Of a stretch of 64,000 bases of DNA, positions 8,989-17,272 are shown in pieces. The stretch covers positions 350,572-414,571 of the forward strand of contig JAUNHH010000001.1 of assembly GCA_030524055.1 (NCBI GenBank), written 5' to 3'. Position 1 is the stretch's first letter; the number at the start of each line of letters is the position of its first letter. This DNA comes from Actinomycetaceae bacterium. GTDB taxonomy: Bacteria; Actinomycetota; Actinomycetes; Actinomycetales; Actinomycetaceae. The notes below the pieces were generated by a model. That model did no database searches, had not been told where the DNA came from, and saw only the letters and a list, made by a program, of their open reading frames with translations. Made by a program: the position numbers and the translations under genes.

Positions 8989-10877
8989 GTCATCGTGGAG
9001 CAGGTGTTGCCCCTGGCCAGAAGTCCGCGGATTTCCGGGGTTCATTGAAGCGTTTACTTGCCGAATTGCGGCCTGAACGTGTGGGCTTAATTGCCACGAT
9101 TGTGGCCACTGCAATTGCTGTGGTGCTCAATGTGATGGCGCCCTGGGTGCTGGGCATGGGGACCGACCTCGTTTTTTCTGGGGTTCTTTCCCGCATGCTA
9201 GGGCAGGCTGGGTCGCCAGAAGAAGCTGCTGCTGCCTTGCGCGCCCAAGGTAGTGAAGAGTTAGCAGCCATGGTGGAAACCGCGCGAGTGGTACCAGGGG
9301 CAGGGATTGATTTTGAGGCTCTGGCGCGGATTCTTCTTATCGCCTGTGCGCTCTACGCCCTATCTGCGGCAGCGGGCTGGGTCATGGGGATGATTTTGCG
9401 GGTTGTTGTCCAGCGTTTTGGTTGGCGACTGCGAGACCAAGTCCAGGACAAAATCGAACGCCTGCCGCTGTCGTATATTGATAAAGGATCTCGCGGCGAT
9501 TTAATTTCTCGCGTCTCGAATGACGTCGATAATGTCACCCAGGTCATGAATCAGACGCTCTCGCAGTTCTTCAATGCGATCTTCACGATCGTCGGCATTA
9601 TTTCCATGATGCTATTGATGTCTTGGCAGCTGACCATTGCCGCAATGATTATTATCCCCATGGGTGGGGTGCTTGCGGGTGCTTTAATGAGTAGGGCGCA
9701 GCCACAATTCCGCGCGCAGTGGAAATCTACTGGAGAGGTCTCCGATATTGTTGAAGAGGCTCTCACTGGGCATGATGTGGCGCTGCTGTATGGCATTGAA
9801 GATCGTTTTACTGGGGACTTTAATCGGGCAAATACGAACCTGTATCAATCCTCTTTTAAGGCGCAATTCGTGTCGAATTTGATTATGCCGCTAATGTCGA
9901 TGATCTCGAATGTGTCTTATGTGATTGTGGCTGTTGGTGGGGCTTTTATGGTGTCTCAGGGAGCAATGTCATTGGGGCAAGTCCAGGCCTTTATCCAGTA
10001 CTCCCGCCAATTCACTCATCCTTTGGGGACGCTTGCCTCAATGGCTAATCAGTTGCAATCAGGTGTCGCCAGTGCGGAACGTATTTTCGAGTTCCTTGAT
10101 GCGCCCGATATGGAGGAAGAAAAAGTTACGGCACAACTGCCTGAACATGTGGGCGGGCGTATCGTTTTTGACCACGTGCACTTTAGTTACACGCCGGGTG
10201 TGCCAGTCATTAAAGACCTATCGTTGACAGTTGAGCCCGGGCAGATGGTGGCCATTATTGGGCCGACGGGAGCTGGGAAAACCACGTTAGTGAATCTGCT
10301 GATGCGTTTCTACGAGATTGATTCCGGGTCAATCACTATTGACGGGGTTGATATTCGGGATATTTCCCGAAATGATCTGCGCCGCCATATGGGAATGGTC
10401 CTTCAGGATACGTGGCTATTTGAGGGCAGTATTAAAGACAATATTGCTTTTGGCCGCGAAGGCGCCAGCGACGAAGAAATTTACGAGGCCGCACGTGCCA
10501 CTGCTGTCGACCGCCTTGTCCGCCAATTGCCCGGCGGGTATGACACCATTGTCTCAGACGAAGGGGATTCAATTTCTGCAGGCGAACGCCAGCTATTGAC
10601 CATTGCGCGGGCCTTTATTTCCCAACCGGATCTGTTGATTCTTGACGAGGCAACCTCGTCGGTGGATACCCGTACTGAAATGCTGGTCCAAAAAGCGATG
10701 GATCGGCTGCGTCACGGGCGCACAGCCTTTGTGATCGCCCACCGTCTTTCCACGATTCGCGATGCTGATGTCATTTTGGTGATGGAAGATGGCGATGTTG
10801 TGGAAATGGGCACCCATAGTGAACTTCTCGCAGCAAATGGGGCCTATACCCGGCTCTATAAGGCAGCCGCATCCTAA
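8985..10877 (+). CDS. heterodimeric ABC exporter half-transporter, catalytic subunit
   Basis: A 630-residue half transporter with six helices and a nucleotide-binding domain. The Walker A GPTGAGKTT and Walker B LLILDEATSSVD (intact Glu) are canonical, and the switch His is present in VIAHRLSTIR. The signature is ISAGE instead of LSGGQ. This complements the preceding subunit, whose signature is intact but whose Glu and His are lost. One ATP site is therefore consensus and the other degenerate, as in known heterodimeric multidrug or peptide exporters. A long insertion between helices 1 and 2 (around residues 65-105) is common in this partner. Substrate unknown. Confidence 0.93.
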   Translation: MSHRGAGVAPGQKSADFRGSLKRLLAELRPERVGLIATIVATAIAVVLNVMAPWVLGMGTDLVFSGVLSRMLGQAGSPEEAAAALRAQGSEELAAMVETARVVPGAGIDFEALARILLIACALYALSAAAGWVMGMILRVVVQRFGWRLRDQVQDKIERLPLSYIDKGSRGDLISRVSNDVDNVTQVMNQTLSQFFNAIFTIVGIISMMLLMSWQLTIAAMIIIPMGGVLAGALMSRAQPQFRAQWKSTGEVSDIVEEALTGHDVALLYGIEDRFTGDFNRANTNLYQSSFKAQFVSNLIMPLMSMISNVSYVIVAVGGAFMVSQGAMSLGQVQAFIQYSRQFTHPLGTLASMANQLQSGVASAERIFEFLDAPDMEEEKVTAQLPEHVGGRIVFDHVHFSYTPGVPVIKDLSLTVEPGQMVAIIGPTGAGKTTLVNLLMRFYEIDSGSITIDGVDIRDISRNDLRRHMGMVLQDTWLFEGSIKDNIAFGREGASDEEIYEAARATAVDRLVRQLPGGYDTIVSDEGDSISAGERQLLTIARAFISQPDLLILDEATSSVDTRTEMLVQKAMDRLRHGRTAFVIAHRLSTIRDADVILVMEDGDVVEMGTHSELLAANGAYTRLYKAAAS

Positions 10878-11013
10878 GGGCCGCCTTGCCTCATTTCAGA
10901 ATCAGGAGCATACTCGTTGACTAAGTGGGACCGCCCGACGGTGGGTGAGTCATGCCATCTGCCGCCCTCGGGCCCACACTGTCCTCATCGCCTCCAACGA
11001 GAAAGGTACTGTG

Positions 11014-12282
11014 GTGGTTAAGCGCCAAATCCCGAATCCTGCGGAAATCTTCGAGCTTCTGCAATTTAAACCGATCGATCTGAATGCTCGTAGGCGTCGC
11101 CTCAATGCCGCCCAGACCATTTGGGATCTTCGCCGTATCGCTAAAAAACGCACGCCCTCGGCCGCATTTGATTACACCGATGGGGCAGCCGATGACGAAA
11201 TTTCACTGCGGCGGGCACGCCAAGCCTTCCGTGATGTGGAGTTCCACCCCGATATTTTGCGACCCGCTATTGATGTGGATACCTCCTGCCAGATTCTTGG
11301 CGGGTCGTCGGCCCTGCCCTTTGGTATTGCGCCCACAGGTTTTACCCGCCTCATGCAAACTGAAGGAGAAATTGCTGGCGCCGGGGCAGCTGGGGCTGCG
11401 GGGATTCCTTTTACCCTGTCCACCTTGGGCACTTCCTCTATTGAAGATGTCCGCGCTGCAAATCCCTTGGGCCGGAACTGGTTCCAGCTCTATGTGATGC
11501 GCCAGCGGGAGATTTCCTATGGACTGGTCGAGCGCGCTCAGGCAGCTGGTTTTGACACCCTGATGTTTACCGTAGACACCCCGGTGGCGGGGGCACGTCT
11601 GCGAGATAAGCGCAATGGCTTTTCTATTCCACCGCAAATTGGTTTAGGCACGGTTTTGGATGCGATTCCTCGCCCGTGGTGGTGGTTTGATTTCCTCACC
11701 ACGCCGAAACTCGAATTTGCTTCCCTGTCTTCCACTGGTGGCACTGTTGGCGAACTTCTTGATGCCGCAATGGACCCCACTATTAGCGATGAGGACTTAA
11801 AAGTCATTCGCTCGATGTGGAATGGGAAGATTGTCGTTAAGGGCGTCCAGAATGTCGAGGACTCCAAGCGCCTTATTGATCTTGGCGTTGATGGCATTCT
11901 GTTGTCGAATCACGGTGGCCGCCAGCTCGATCGCGCCCCTGTCCCCTTCCGCCTCTTGCCTGAAGTCGTTCGCGAAGTCGGCAAAGACGCCACAATTATG
12001 GTTGATACCGGCATTATGCATGGCTCGGATATTGTGGCGGCAATGGCTCTGGGAGCAAGGTTCACTCTGATTGGTCGTGCCTACCTGTACGGCCTGATGG
12101 CTGGTGGCCGTCAAGGGGTGGACCGCACCATTGAGATCCTTGCTGATCAGGTAATCCGCACCATGAAGTTGCTGGGGGTGTCCTCCATTGAGGAACTGGA
12201 ACCACGCCATGTCACCCAGCTGACCAGGCTTGTCCCTGTGCGCCGCGACGTTGCTGCGGCCGCGCAAGTCGCCAAAAAGTAG
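11014..12282 (+). CDS. lldD: L-lactate dehydrogenase (quinone), FMN-dependent
   Basis: A 422-residue member of the alpha-hydroxy-acid oxidase family that oxidises L-lactate to pyruvate at the membrane. The FMN-barrel hallmarks are present: [25 protein letters not shown], the catalytic histidine in [11 protein letters not shown], and the phosphate-binding end [10 protein letters not shown]...GRAYLYGL. It closely resembles corynebacterial LldD as I remember it, including the start M-V-K-R-Q. For that reason, and because a GAGAAAGG site lies 7 bases upstream, I place the start at the GTG at 11014 rather than the open frame back to 10945. No lactate permease is adjacent. Confidence 0.93.
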   Translation: MVKRQIPNPAEIFELLQFKPIDLNARRRRLNAAQTIWDLRRIAKKRTPSAAFDYTDGAADDEISLRRARQAFRDVEFHPDILRPAIDVDTSCQILGGSSALPFGIAPTGFTRLMQTEGEIAGAGAAGAAGIPFTLSTLGTSSIEDVRAANPLGRNWFQLYVMRQREISYGLVERAQAAGFDTLMFTVDTPVAGARLRDKRNGFSIPPQIGLGTVLDAIPRPWWWFDFLTTPKLEFASLSSTGGTVGELLDAAMDPTISDEDLKVIRSMWNGKIVVKGVQNVEDSKRLIDLGVDGILLSNHGGRQLDRAPVPFRLLPEVVREVGKDATIMVDTGIMHGSDIVAAMALGARFTLIGRAYLYGLMAGGRQGVDRTIEILADQVIRTMKLLGVSSIEELEPRHVTQLTRLVPVRRDVAAAAQVAKK

Positions 12283-12342
12283 CGGTGATTGGCGGACTGC
12301 CCGCCTATGCGGGTTGACGCTGAGTATATGAGCACCCAGGCA

Positions 12343-12379
12343 GGGGTTTGGTGGGTTCCACCAAACCCCCGCTTTCTTT
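12343..12379 (+). terminator. rho-independent terminator after lldD
   Basis: A perfect 12-bp stem (12343-12354 with 12358-12369) with a 3-base loop is followed by a T-rich stretch ending around 12379. It lies 60 bases after the lldD stop codon. Confidence 0.85.
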
Positions 12380-12457
12380 GTCCGAACTGAGTGGAGCGGC
12401 TCTCTCCGAGCTGCGGGCTTTATTCAGGAGCAGGGGGACTATAACGGAAGTCTTGTT

Positions 12458-12583
12458 AGTCAGGGACATTCCGAACGTTAAGGACAAAGCTATACACTTA
12501 GGGACTAAACCCTATACATATAACAGGGGGCATTTGTCCTTAACTATAGAGATTAGTCCTCAAATAGCGGTTTTGTCCCTAAC
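12458..12583. repeat. cluster of GTTRRGGACAAA 12-mers (copy cluster 1)
   Basis: Within 126 bases there are six copies or near copies of one 12-mer. Three read forward (around 12458, 12477-12488, 12498-12508) and three reverse (12533-12544, 12553-12564, 12572-12583), so the cluster is roughly symmetrical. It fills the gap between lldD and the convergent tetR gene. The same 12-mer is clustered again at 32303-32390. Function unknown; an array of binding sites for one DNA-binding protein is the simplest reading. No gene is visible in 12283-12650. Confidence 0.75.
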
Positions 12584-12650
12584 GTTATATTTACCCATTA
12601 TGGCGCACTTGCCATACGAAATCATCGCGTAAATATCCAGAGTTGTACCA

Positions 12651-13334
12651 CTAATCCCGGCGTCTCAATCCGCCAAGAATAATGGTCAAAGCAAGGCGCA
12701 GATAGTGTTCCTGTTGCCCTTGACGCAGTGGAATAGAGGGTTCTTGTTGCGCAGCAGCAACTAAAGCCGGAGCTGGATGCGCCCCCTCCCATGTCTGTGT
12801 CATTGCCGCATGGATCAAGGGGATAATCATCTTTCGACCCGCCTCGCTAAAAGGTCCACACACACGCTCTAGCGCATCAGCTAATCGATTCAGCAACAGC
12901 AGAATATCCCGCTTAAATTCAATAATCTCTTCCACCGTCACGTTATGCTCAAAGGTCGCAGACAGGTCATGAAGAAGTGGACACAGCAATGGCCTTTTGA
13001 CAGTGATGGCCGCAAGAATAGATGCCGCTTCATGTATTGCTTGAGCCCCGCCCTCGTCAATGGAAATTAGGGCGTCTTCGACCTCACCCAGCCATAAGCG
13101 ATACTCTTCAGTGGTAATGCGCAGCAATATTGCTTCACGCGATCCGAAATACCGCAGAACATTGGATTTTGCCAACCCAACTTTCCGCGCAATGCCATTG
13201 AGTGTCAGCGCTGACAACCCATCTTTTTCTAGCAGTGCCCGCGTAGCTGCCAAGATCATGTCTTGACGTTGCTGACGCTGCTGCGGCGTACGAGCCCGCT
13301 GAAAAGAACAGGATTGCGGCGAATTCTCGCCCAT
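12651..13334 (-). CDS. TetR family transcriptional regulator
   Basis: A 227-residue protein with an N-terminal TetR helix-turn-helix (DMILAATRALLEKDGLSALTLNGIARKVGLAKSNVLRYFGSREAI) at about residues 23-70 and an all-helical ligand-binding domain. The ATG at 13334 has a GAGGTGA site 7 bases upstream. It is divergent from an aldo/keto reductase, with a TetR-type palindrome between them, so it probably represses itself and the reductases. The exact 12-mer repeat at 13046-13057 is read as D-E-G-G-A in the loop between the two domains. Confidence 0.93.
   Translation of the reverse strand: MGENSPQSCSFQRARTPQQRQQRQDMILAATRALLEKDGLSALTLNGIARKVGLAKSNVLRYFGSREAILLRITTEEYRLWLGEVEDALISIDEGGAQAIHEAASILAAITVKRPLLCPLLHDLSATFEHNVTVEEIIEFKRDILLLLNRLADALERVCGPFSEAGRKMIIPLIHAAMTQTWEGAHPAPALVAAAQQEPSIPLRQGQQEHYLRLALTIILGGLRRRD
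13046..13057 (-). repeat. 12-mer repeat, coding copy (TetR)
   Basis: Exact copy; read as D-E-G-G-A. Confidence 0.9.
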
Positions 13335-13401
13335 CCCAATATCACCTCGCTAATAACTATTGCGTCCAATGTAGTGCCCTGTTAGGCTGATTCTAGCAAA
13401 G

Positions 13402-13414
13402 AGACCGACGGTCT
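13402..13414. promoter_or_regulatory. TetR-type operator palindrome
   Basis: AGACCGACGGTCT is a perfect 13-base palindrome with a single central base, a form common among TetR-family operators. It lies between the divergent tetR and aldo/keto reductase genes, 56 bases before the reductase start. Assignment to the adjacent TetR is inference. Confidence 0.6.
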
Positions 13415-13469
13415 TTTAAGGCCTGCCCTGAGTTTACCTACCGACGACCACTCCAGTGAAAGGTTCACC

Positions 13470-14327
13470 ATGACCTCCCCTGTCCCCACAATCACTCTCA
13501 ACAATGGCGTTGAAATGCCGCTTCTTGGCTTTGGCGTCTTCCAAGTTCCCGCGGAAGAAACTGAGGAAGCTGTCCTTAACGCTCTTGAAGTCGGGTATCG
13601 CAGCATTGACACCGCCGCTATCTACAACAATGAAAAGGCTGTTGGTAAAGCTATCGCGGCCAGCGGAATCCCTCGGGAGGAACTTTTCATCACCACAAAG
13701 CTATGGATTAGCGATGCGGGCGAAAAAACTGGCATCGACGCCTTTGAACGCTCCTGCGAAAAGCTCGGTATTGAAACTCTCGACCTCTACCTTATCCACC
13801 AGCCTTTTGGTGATACCCATGGTGCATGGCGCGCGCTTGAACATCTCCTCGAAGAGGGACGCACCCGCGCCATTGGCGTATCCAACTTCCACATTGATCG
13901 TATCCAAGATCTAATTGAAACAAACACCATTGTCCCGGCAGTCAATCAGATTGAATACCACCCCTTCTACCAGCGCACAGCCGACCGGGAGTTCCTGACC
14001 AGCCGCGGTATTGTTACTGAAGCATGGAGCCCCTTCGCACAGGGCGTCAATGGCCTCTTCACTCATCCACTGCTGAACGAAATTGCGGCAACCCATGAGC
14101 GCACTGTGGCACAGATTGTCTTGCGTTGGCTGGTGCAGCAGGATGTCATTGTCATTCCCAAGTCCGTTCACCGCGAGCGCATGGCCGAAAACTTTGACAT
14201 CTTCACTTTCGAGCTCTCCGATGACGAGATTGCCACGATTGGCGAACTTGATGCAGGCGTCCCAATCTTCCTTGATCACCACTCGCCAGATCTCGCGACA
14301 TTCCTACACTCGCGCCGCCCAGAATAG
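13470..14327 (+). CDS. aldo/keto reductase
   Basis: A 285-residue NADPH-dependent reductase of the AKR superfamily. The catalytic tetrad is visible: Asp in SIDTAAIY, Tyr in the same segment, Lys in FITTKLW and His in YLIHQPFG. The family signature GVSNFH and the cofactor-binding end (VIPKSVHRERMAEN) are present. Length and start (ATG after GAAAGG) are normal for the 2,5-diketo-gluconate reductase / AKR5 group. A paralogue follows directly. Substrate not deducible. Confidence 0.93.
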   Translation: MTSPVPTITLNNGVEMPLLGFGVFQVPAEETEEAVLNALEVGYRSIDTAAIYNNEKAVGKAIAASGIPREELFITTKLWISDAGEKTGIDAFERSCEKLGIETLDLYLIHQPFGDTHGAWRALEHLLEEGRTRAIGVSNFHIDRIQDLIETNTIVPAVNQIEYHPFYQRTADREFLTSRGIVTEAWSPFAQGVNGLFTHPLLNEIAATHERTVAQIVLRWLVQQDVIVIPKSVHRERMAENFDIFTFELSDDEIATIGELDAGVPIFLDHHSPDLATFLHSRRPE

Positions 14328-14399
14328 TCTGCCGCCCACTCGGCCCCGAGGCTGACCAGTCTCGGGGCGTTGGCGCATAATCGCCAGTGCGCGCCAGCG

Positions 14400-14411
14400 C
14401 CCCGCCCTCGT
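14400..14411 (-). repeat. 12-mer repeat CCCCGCCCTCGT, intergenic
   Basis: Exact copy between the two aldo/keto reductase genes, about 40 bases before the -10 box TAGACT (14452-14457) of the second one. Confidence 0.9.
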
Positions 14412-14451
14412 TTATATTTCGGAAACCTTTCCACCCGCACCGCAACCCGCG

Positions 14452-14457
14452 TAGACT
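14452..14457 (+). promoter_or_regulatory. -10 box TAGACT of the second aldo/keto reductase
   Basis: TAGACT fits the TANNNT -10 consensus and recurs before several genes in this window. Here it would give a leader of about 20 bases carrying the GAGGAGG ribosome binding site. The -35 region is not recognisable. Confidence 0.5.
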
Positions 14458-14485
14458 GAACTCACCATCACTTCGAGGAGGAATC

Positions 14486-15334
14486 GTGAGCACACCATCT
14501 ATCCCCACTCTAACCCTTGCCAATGGCGCTTCCATCCCCCAACTCGGTTTTGGCACCTACCTTGTGGCTCCTGAAGATGCCGTCGCCACGGTTACTCAGG
14601 CCTTAGAACTGGGCTACCGCCACATTGATACCGCCCAGATGTACCGCAATGAAGCCGAAGTTGGCCACGCCATTAATAGCTCAGGCATTGACCGTTCCGA
14701 TATTTTCCTAACCACCAAACTCAATAACTCCAACCACGCTCCCGATGACGCACGTCGTTCCTTCGATCAGTCACTGAAGGATCTGGGCACAGATTACGTT
14801 GATCTTTTCCTGATCCACTGGCCACTGCCTATGCATTATGGCGGCGATTTCCTGGGATGCTGGCGCCTACTGGAAGAATTCCATGCCGATGGGCGCGCCC
14901 GCGCCATTGGTGTTTCCAACTTCCATGAAGAGCACCTGCGTGACATTCTTGCCGAGGGCGAGGTTAAGCCCATGGTCAACCAGATCGAGGCACACCCCTA
15001 TACCGCCAATAACGAGGTTCGCGAGTTCAGCAAAGCCAATGGCATGGTTGTCGAAGCCTGGTCTCCTTTGGCTCGCGGCAAGGTCAGCACCGATCCAGTC
15101 CTGACCGAGATCGGCGCAAAGTATGGGCGCACTAGCGGTCAGGTGGCATTGCGTTGGGCCTTGCAGCGTGGGGATGTGATTTTCCCGAAGTCGCTGCGCC
15201 GCGAGCGCATGTTAGAGAATCTCGACCTGTTCTCCTTTGAGTTATCTGACGAGGACTTTGCGGCAATTGCTGCATTAGACCAGGGTGAGGACGGGCGGAC
15301 CGGAGTCCATCCCAATGTTATGGACCGACTGTGA
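14486..15334 (+). CDS. aldo/keto reductase
   Basis: A 282-residue paralogue of the preceding reductase with the same tetrad (HIDTAQMY, FLTTKL, FLIHWPLP) and C-terminal cofactor segment (FPKSLRRERMLEN). The start is the GTG at 14486 because GAGGAGG lies 5 bases before it; the longer open frame upstream covers the intergenic 12-mer and is not coding. It has its own -10 box, so it may be expressed separately from its neighbour. Confidence 0.93.
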   Translation: MSTPSIPTLTLANGASIPQLGFGTYLVAPEDAVATVTQALELGYRHIDTAQMYRNEAEVGHAINSSGIDRSDIFLTTKLNNSNHAPDDARRSFDQSLKDLGTDYVDLFLIHWPLPMHYGGDFLGCWRLLEEFHADGRARAIGVSNFHEEHLRDILAEGEVKPMVNQIEAHPYTANNEVREFSKANGMVVEAWSPLARGKVSTDPVLTEIGAKYGRTSGQVALRWALQRGDVIFPKSLRRERMLENLDLFSFELSDEDFAAIAALDQGEDGRTGVHPNVMDRL

Positions 15335-15349
15335 AAAGTCACTAGCCTA

Positions 15350-15480
15350 GGTGGCGTCACCTTTGCCTCTCGACGAAAAACCTGTCTTTGTGCAGGTAAA
15401 CGCGGAAAAGGTGGCGCCACTTTATGCACCGAGGTACGTGATACGAGAAGTCACATGTCCACAAAGGGGACAGAACTTCT
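15350..15480 (+). promoter_or_regulatory. intergenic hairpins and repeated GTGGCGYCAC palindromes
   Basis: Two copies of the palindrome GTGGCGYCAC lie exactly 60 bases apart (15350-15361 and 15410-15421). A small hairpin (15380-15397) sits between them and a nested hairpin follows (outer arms 15446-15451 and 15475-15480). They may be operator sites for the downstream ACT-domain gene, or the 3' end structure of the reductase transcript. Confidence 0.4.
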
Positions 15481-15512
15481 GACCGAGTGCTCAACAGGTT
15501 AGGGTCTGGAAC

Positions 15513-15923
15513 ATGTCGCAGACATCAGACTTGGATCGGGCTCTGGCCTCTTTGGATCCCACACCGTCCGGCACCTATGTTTTTGCCCTGGTGGAGGAGA
15601 TCCCCGCAGGCTACACCCCTTTTGCTATTGTGCGCGATGAGTCCGAGTGGACAATCATTATCGATGTTGAGCAGGCGCAAAGTCTTGGCTTATCGACAGA
15701 GAAAACCTGGGCGCAGATTCATCTGGGCCTCACAACTGAGCTGGAATCCGTTGGACTCACGGCCTCTATCGCACAAATCCTTTCCGCTCGGTCAATTTCC
15801 GCGAATTTCGTGACGAGTTATCGGCATGCACATCTTTTTGTGCAATCCGATCGCGCTGAAGAAGCTGCAGCTTTGCTTGCGGATTTGGGGCGTCACGCTA
15901 AAGGTTGGCTACCCGTTTTATAA
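15513..15923 (+). CDS. ACT-domain protein (amino-acid-sensing type)
   Basis: A 136-residue protein resembling the small ACT/CASTOR-like sensory proteins of bacteria: an N-terminal domain with YVFALVEEIPAG...FAIVRDESEWTIII and a C-terminal half with LTASIAQILSARSISANFVTSYRHAHLFV. Such proteins bind amino acids, but the ligand here is not evident. TAGGGT at 15500-15505, 7 bases before the ATG, looks like a -10 box. With no ribosome binding site present, the mRNA is probably leaderless. Confidence 0.75.
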   Translation: MSQTSDLDRALASLDPTPSGTYVFALVEEIPAGYTPFAIVRDESEWTIIIDVEQAQSLGLSTEKTWAQIHLGLTTELESVGLTASIAQILSARSISANFVTSYRHAHLFVQSDRAEEAAALLADLGRHAKGWLPVL

Positions 15924-15949
15924 GGCCCGCAGGGTATTCTTAGGCGCAA

Positions 15950-15988
15950 GCCCCGCCCTCGTCGATTATTCATTGACGAGGGCGGGGC
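15950..15988. terminator. bidirectional terminator hairpin made of two 12-mer repeats
   Basis: CCCCGCCCTCGT (15951-15962) and ACGAGGGCGGGG (15976-15987) face each other and extend to a perfect 14-bp stem with an 11-base loop. It sits between the convergent ACT-domain and old-yellow-enzyme genes. T-tracts are weak, so termination is inferred from position and structure. Confidence 0.75.
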
Positions 15989-16036
15989 CACAGTTTTACC
16001 TGAAAGTACGGGACCTAGCCGCCCGCCACACTGCTT

Positions 16037-17191
16037 TTAGGCGCGTGCCGCTCCCCTGCGATATTGCAGTGGCATCCCTGCAGGCTGCCCGAAATCAGGC
16101 TCCTCACCCAGGCGGGTGCGCCACACATGAGGCAACATTGGGTCAGTCAGCAGTGGCCGACCAACCTCAACAGCGTCAGCACTGCCTGAGGCGAGCACCT
16201 CTTCTGCCTGGTCAGCGTCAAGGATTGCTCCCGCAACAGACACCGGTGTTTCCAGACCGGCGCTACGCAGCCCTTCGCGCACGGCACGCGCTAAAAACAC
16301 CTGGTAGCCAGGCTCCCGCCACGGAATTTTCGCGTCCCCAATATTGCCGCCACTAGAAATACATAGCGCGTCAGCACCGTCGTCAACCAGAAGTGGGCCA
16401 AGGCGAACAGTGTCATCCAGGGTCCAGCCGGGGCGACCATCTTCAGGGTATTCCGCTGTCCAATCTGTTGCTGACAGGCGCACCATCAGTGCACCTTCAC
16501 CAATGGCAGGACGCACCGCTTGGACAACCTCACGCAGCAGGCGTGTACGCCCTTCAAAGGAACCGCCCCACCCGTCACTGCGTTGATTCGTTGCCGGAGA
16601 GAGGAATTGGTGCAGTAGATATCCGTGCGCACCGTGAATCTGGACCCCATCAAAACCCGCCTCCATCGCGCGCCGGGCAGCAGCGGCAAAAAGGGCCGGA
16701 AGATGCTCCAGATCTTCTTCAGTGAGTTCACGAGGAACAGGAATGTCATCCCCAAGATCCACTGCGGAAGCGCCCACGGTTTCCCAGCCACCATCGGCAG
16801 CATCAATATGCCAATCCCCTAGGAAATCGGTTTTTGTTGAGGCTTTACGGCCCGCATGAATGAGTTGGACAAAGGCTTTGGCCCCGCCCTCGTGAATCAT
16901 CTGTGCAAGACGAGTAAATGCGGGAATCTGATCATCGCTGTGGAGAGACAGGCAATTGACGGAAATACGGCCCTCGGGGACGACGCCGGTCGCTTCGACG
17001 ATGACTGCGCCAACGCCACCCTTGGCGCGTGCCCCGTAGTGGATCATATGGAAGTCGGTGGGTTGACCCCATCCCACCTGGACATCTTGCGCACTACGCG
17101 CCGAATACATGCACATTGGAGGCATCCACACGCGGTTAGGGACGTCTACCTCACCAACACGAAGCGAAGTAAATAGAGTTGAGCGAGTCAT
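16037..17191 (-). CDS. NADH:flavin oxidoreductase, old yellow enzyme (YqjM-like)
   Basis: A 384-residue FMN-dependent ene-reductase. Visible features are PNRVWMPPMCMYSA (Cys and Tyr that tune the flavin in YqjM-class enzymes), the substrate-binding pair in HGAHGYLLHQFLSP, NQRSDGWGGSFEGR, and the phosphate-binding end ADAVEVGRPLLTDP. It probably reduces activated alkenes with NAD(P)H; the physiological substrate is unknown. On the minus strand TAGGGT (17198-17203) lies 6 bases before the ATG with no ribosome binding site, so translation is probably leaderless. The exact 12-mer at 16882-16893 is read as H-E-G-G-A. Confidence 0.93.
   Translation of the reverse strand: MTRSTLFTSLRVGEVDVPNRVWMPPMCMYSARSAQDVQVGWGQPTDFHMIHYGARAKGGVGAVIVEATGVVPEGRISVNCLSLHSDDQIPAFTRLAQMIHEGGAKAFVQLIHAGRKASTKTDFLGDWHIDAADGGWETVGASAVDLGDDIPVPRELTEEDLEHLPALFAAAARRAMEAGFDGVQIHGAHGYLLHQFLSPATNQRSDGWGGSFEGRTRLLREVVQAVRPAIGEGALMVRLSATDWTAEYPEDGRPGWTLDDTVRLGPLLVDDGADALCISSGGNIGDAKIPWREPGYQVFLARAVREGLRSAGLETPVSVAGAILDADQAEEVLASGSADAVEVGRPLLTDPMLPHVWRTRLGEEPDFGQPAGMPLQYRRGAARA
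16882..16893 (-). repeat. 12-mer repeat, coding copy (old yellow enzyme)
   Basis: Exact copy; read as H-E-G-G-A. Confidence 0.9.
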
Positions 17192-17259
17192 GTGATCACC
17201 CTAACGCGCCACGTGGTCTCTTGTCGCTCGCTACTTCGTCACTAACTCTGGGCAACAGA

Positions 17260-17265
17260 TAGACT
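17260..17265 (+). promoter_or_regulatory. -10 box TAGACT with leaderless start
   Basis: TAGACT ends 7 bases before the ATG at 17273, so transcription should begin at or next to the start codon. No ribosome binding site is present. Confidence 0.5.
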
Positions 17266-17272
17266 GAGTCCC

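Noticed and set aside
10945..11013. Longer N-terminus for LldD
   Set aside because: The extra 23 residues are not part of the family, and the ribosome binding site supports the GTG at 11014.
17192..17205. 14-base sequence GTGATCACCCTAAC shared with 26644-26657
   Set aside because: Only two copies with different positions relative to genes. At 17192 it is explained by a -10 box before a leaderless start, so the match may be chance.
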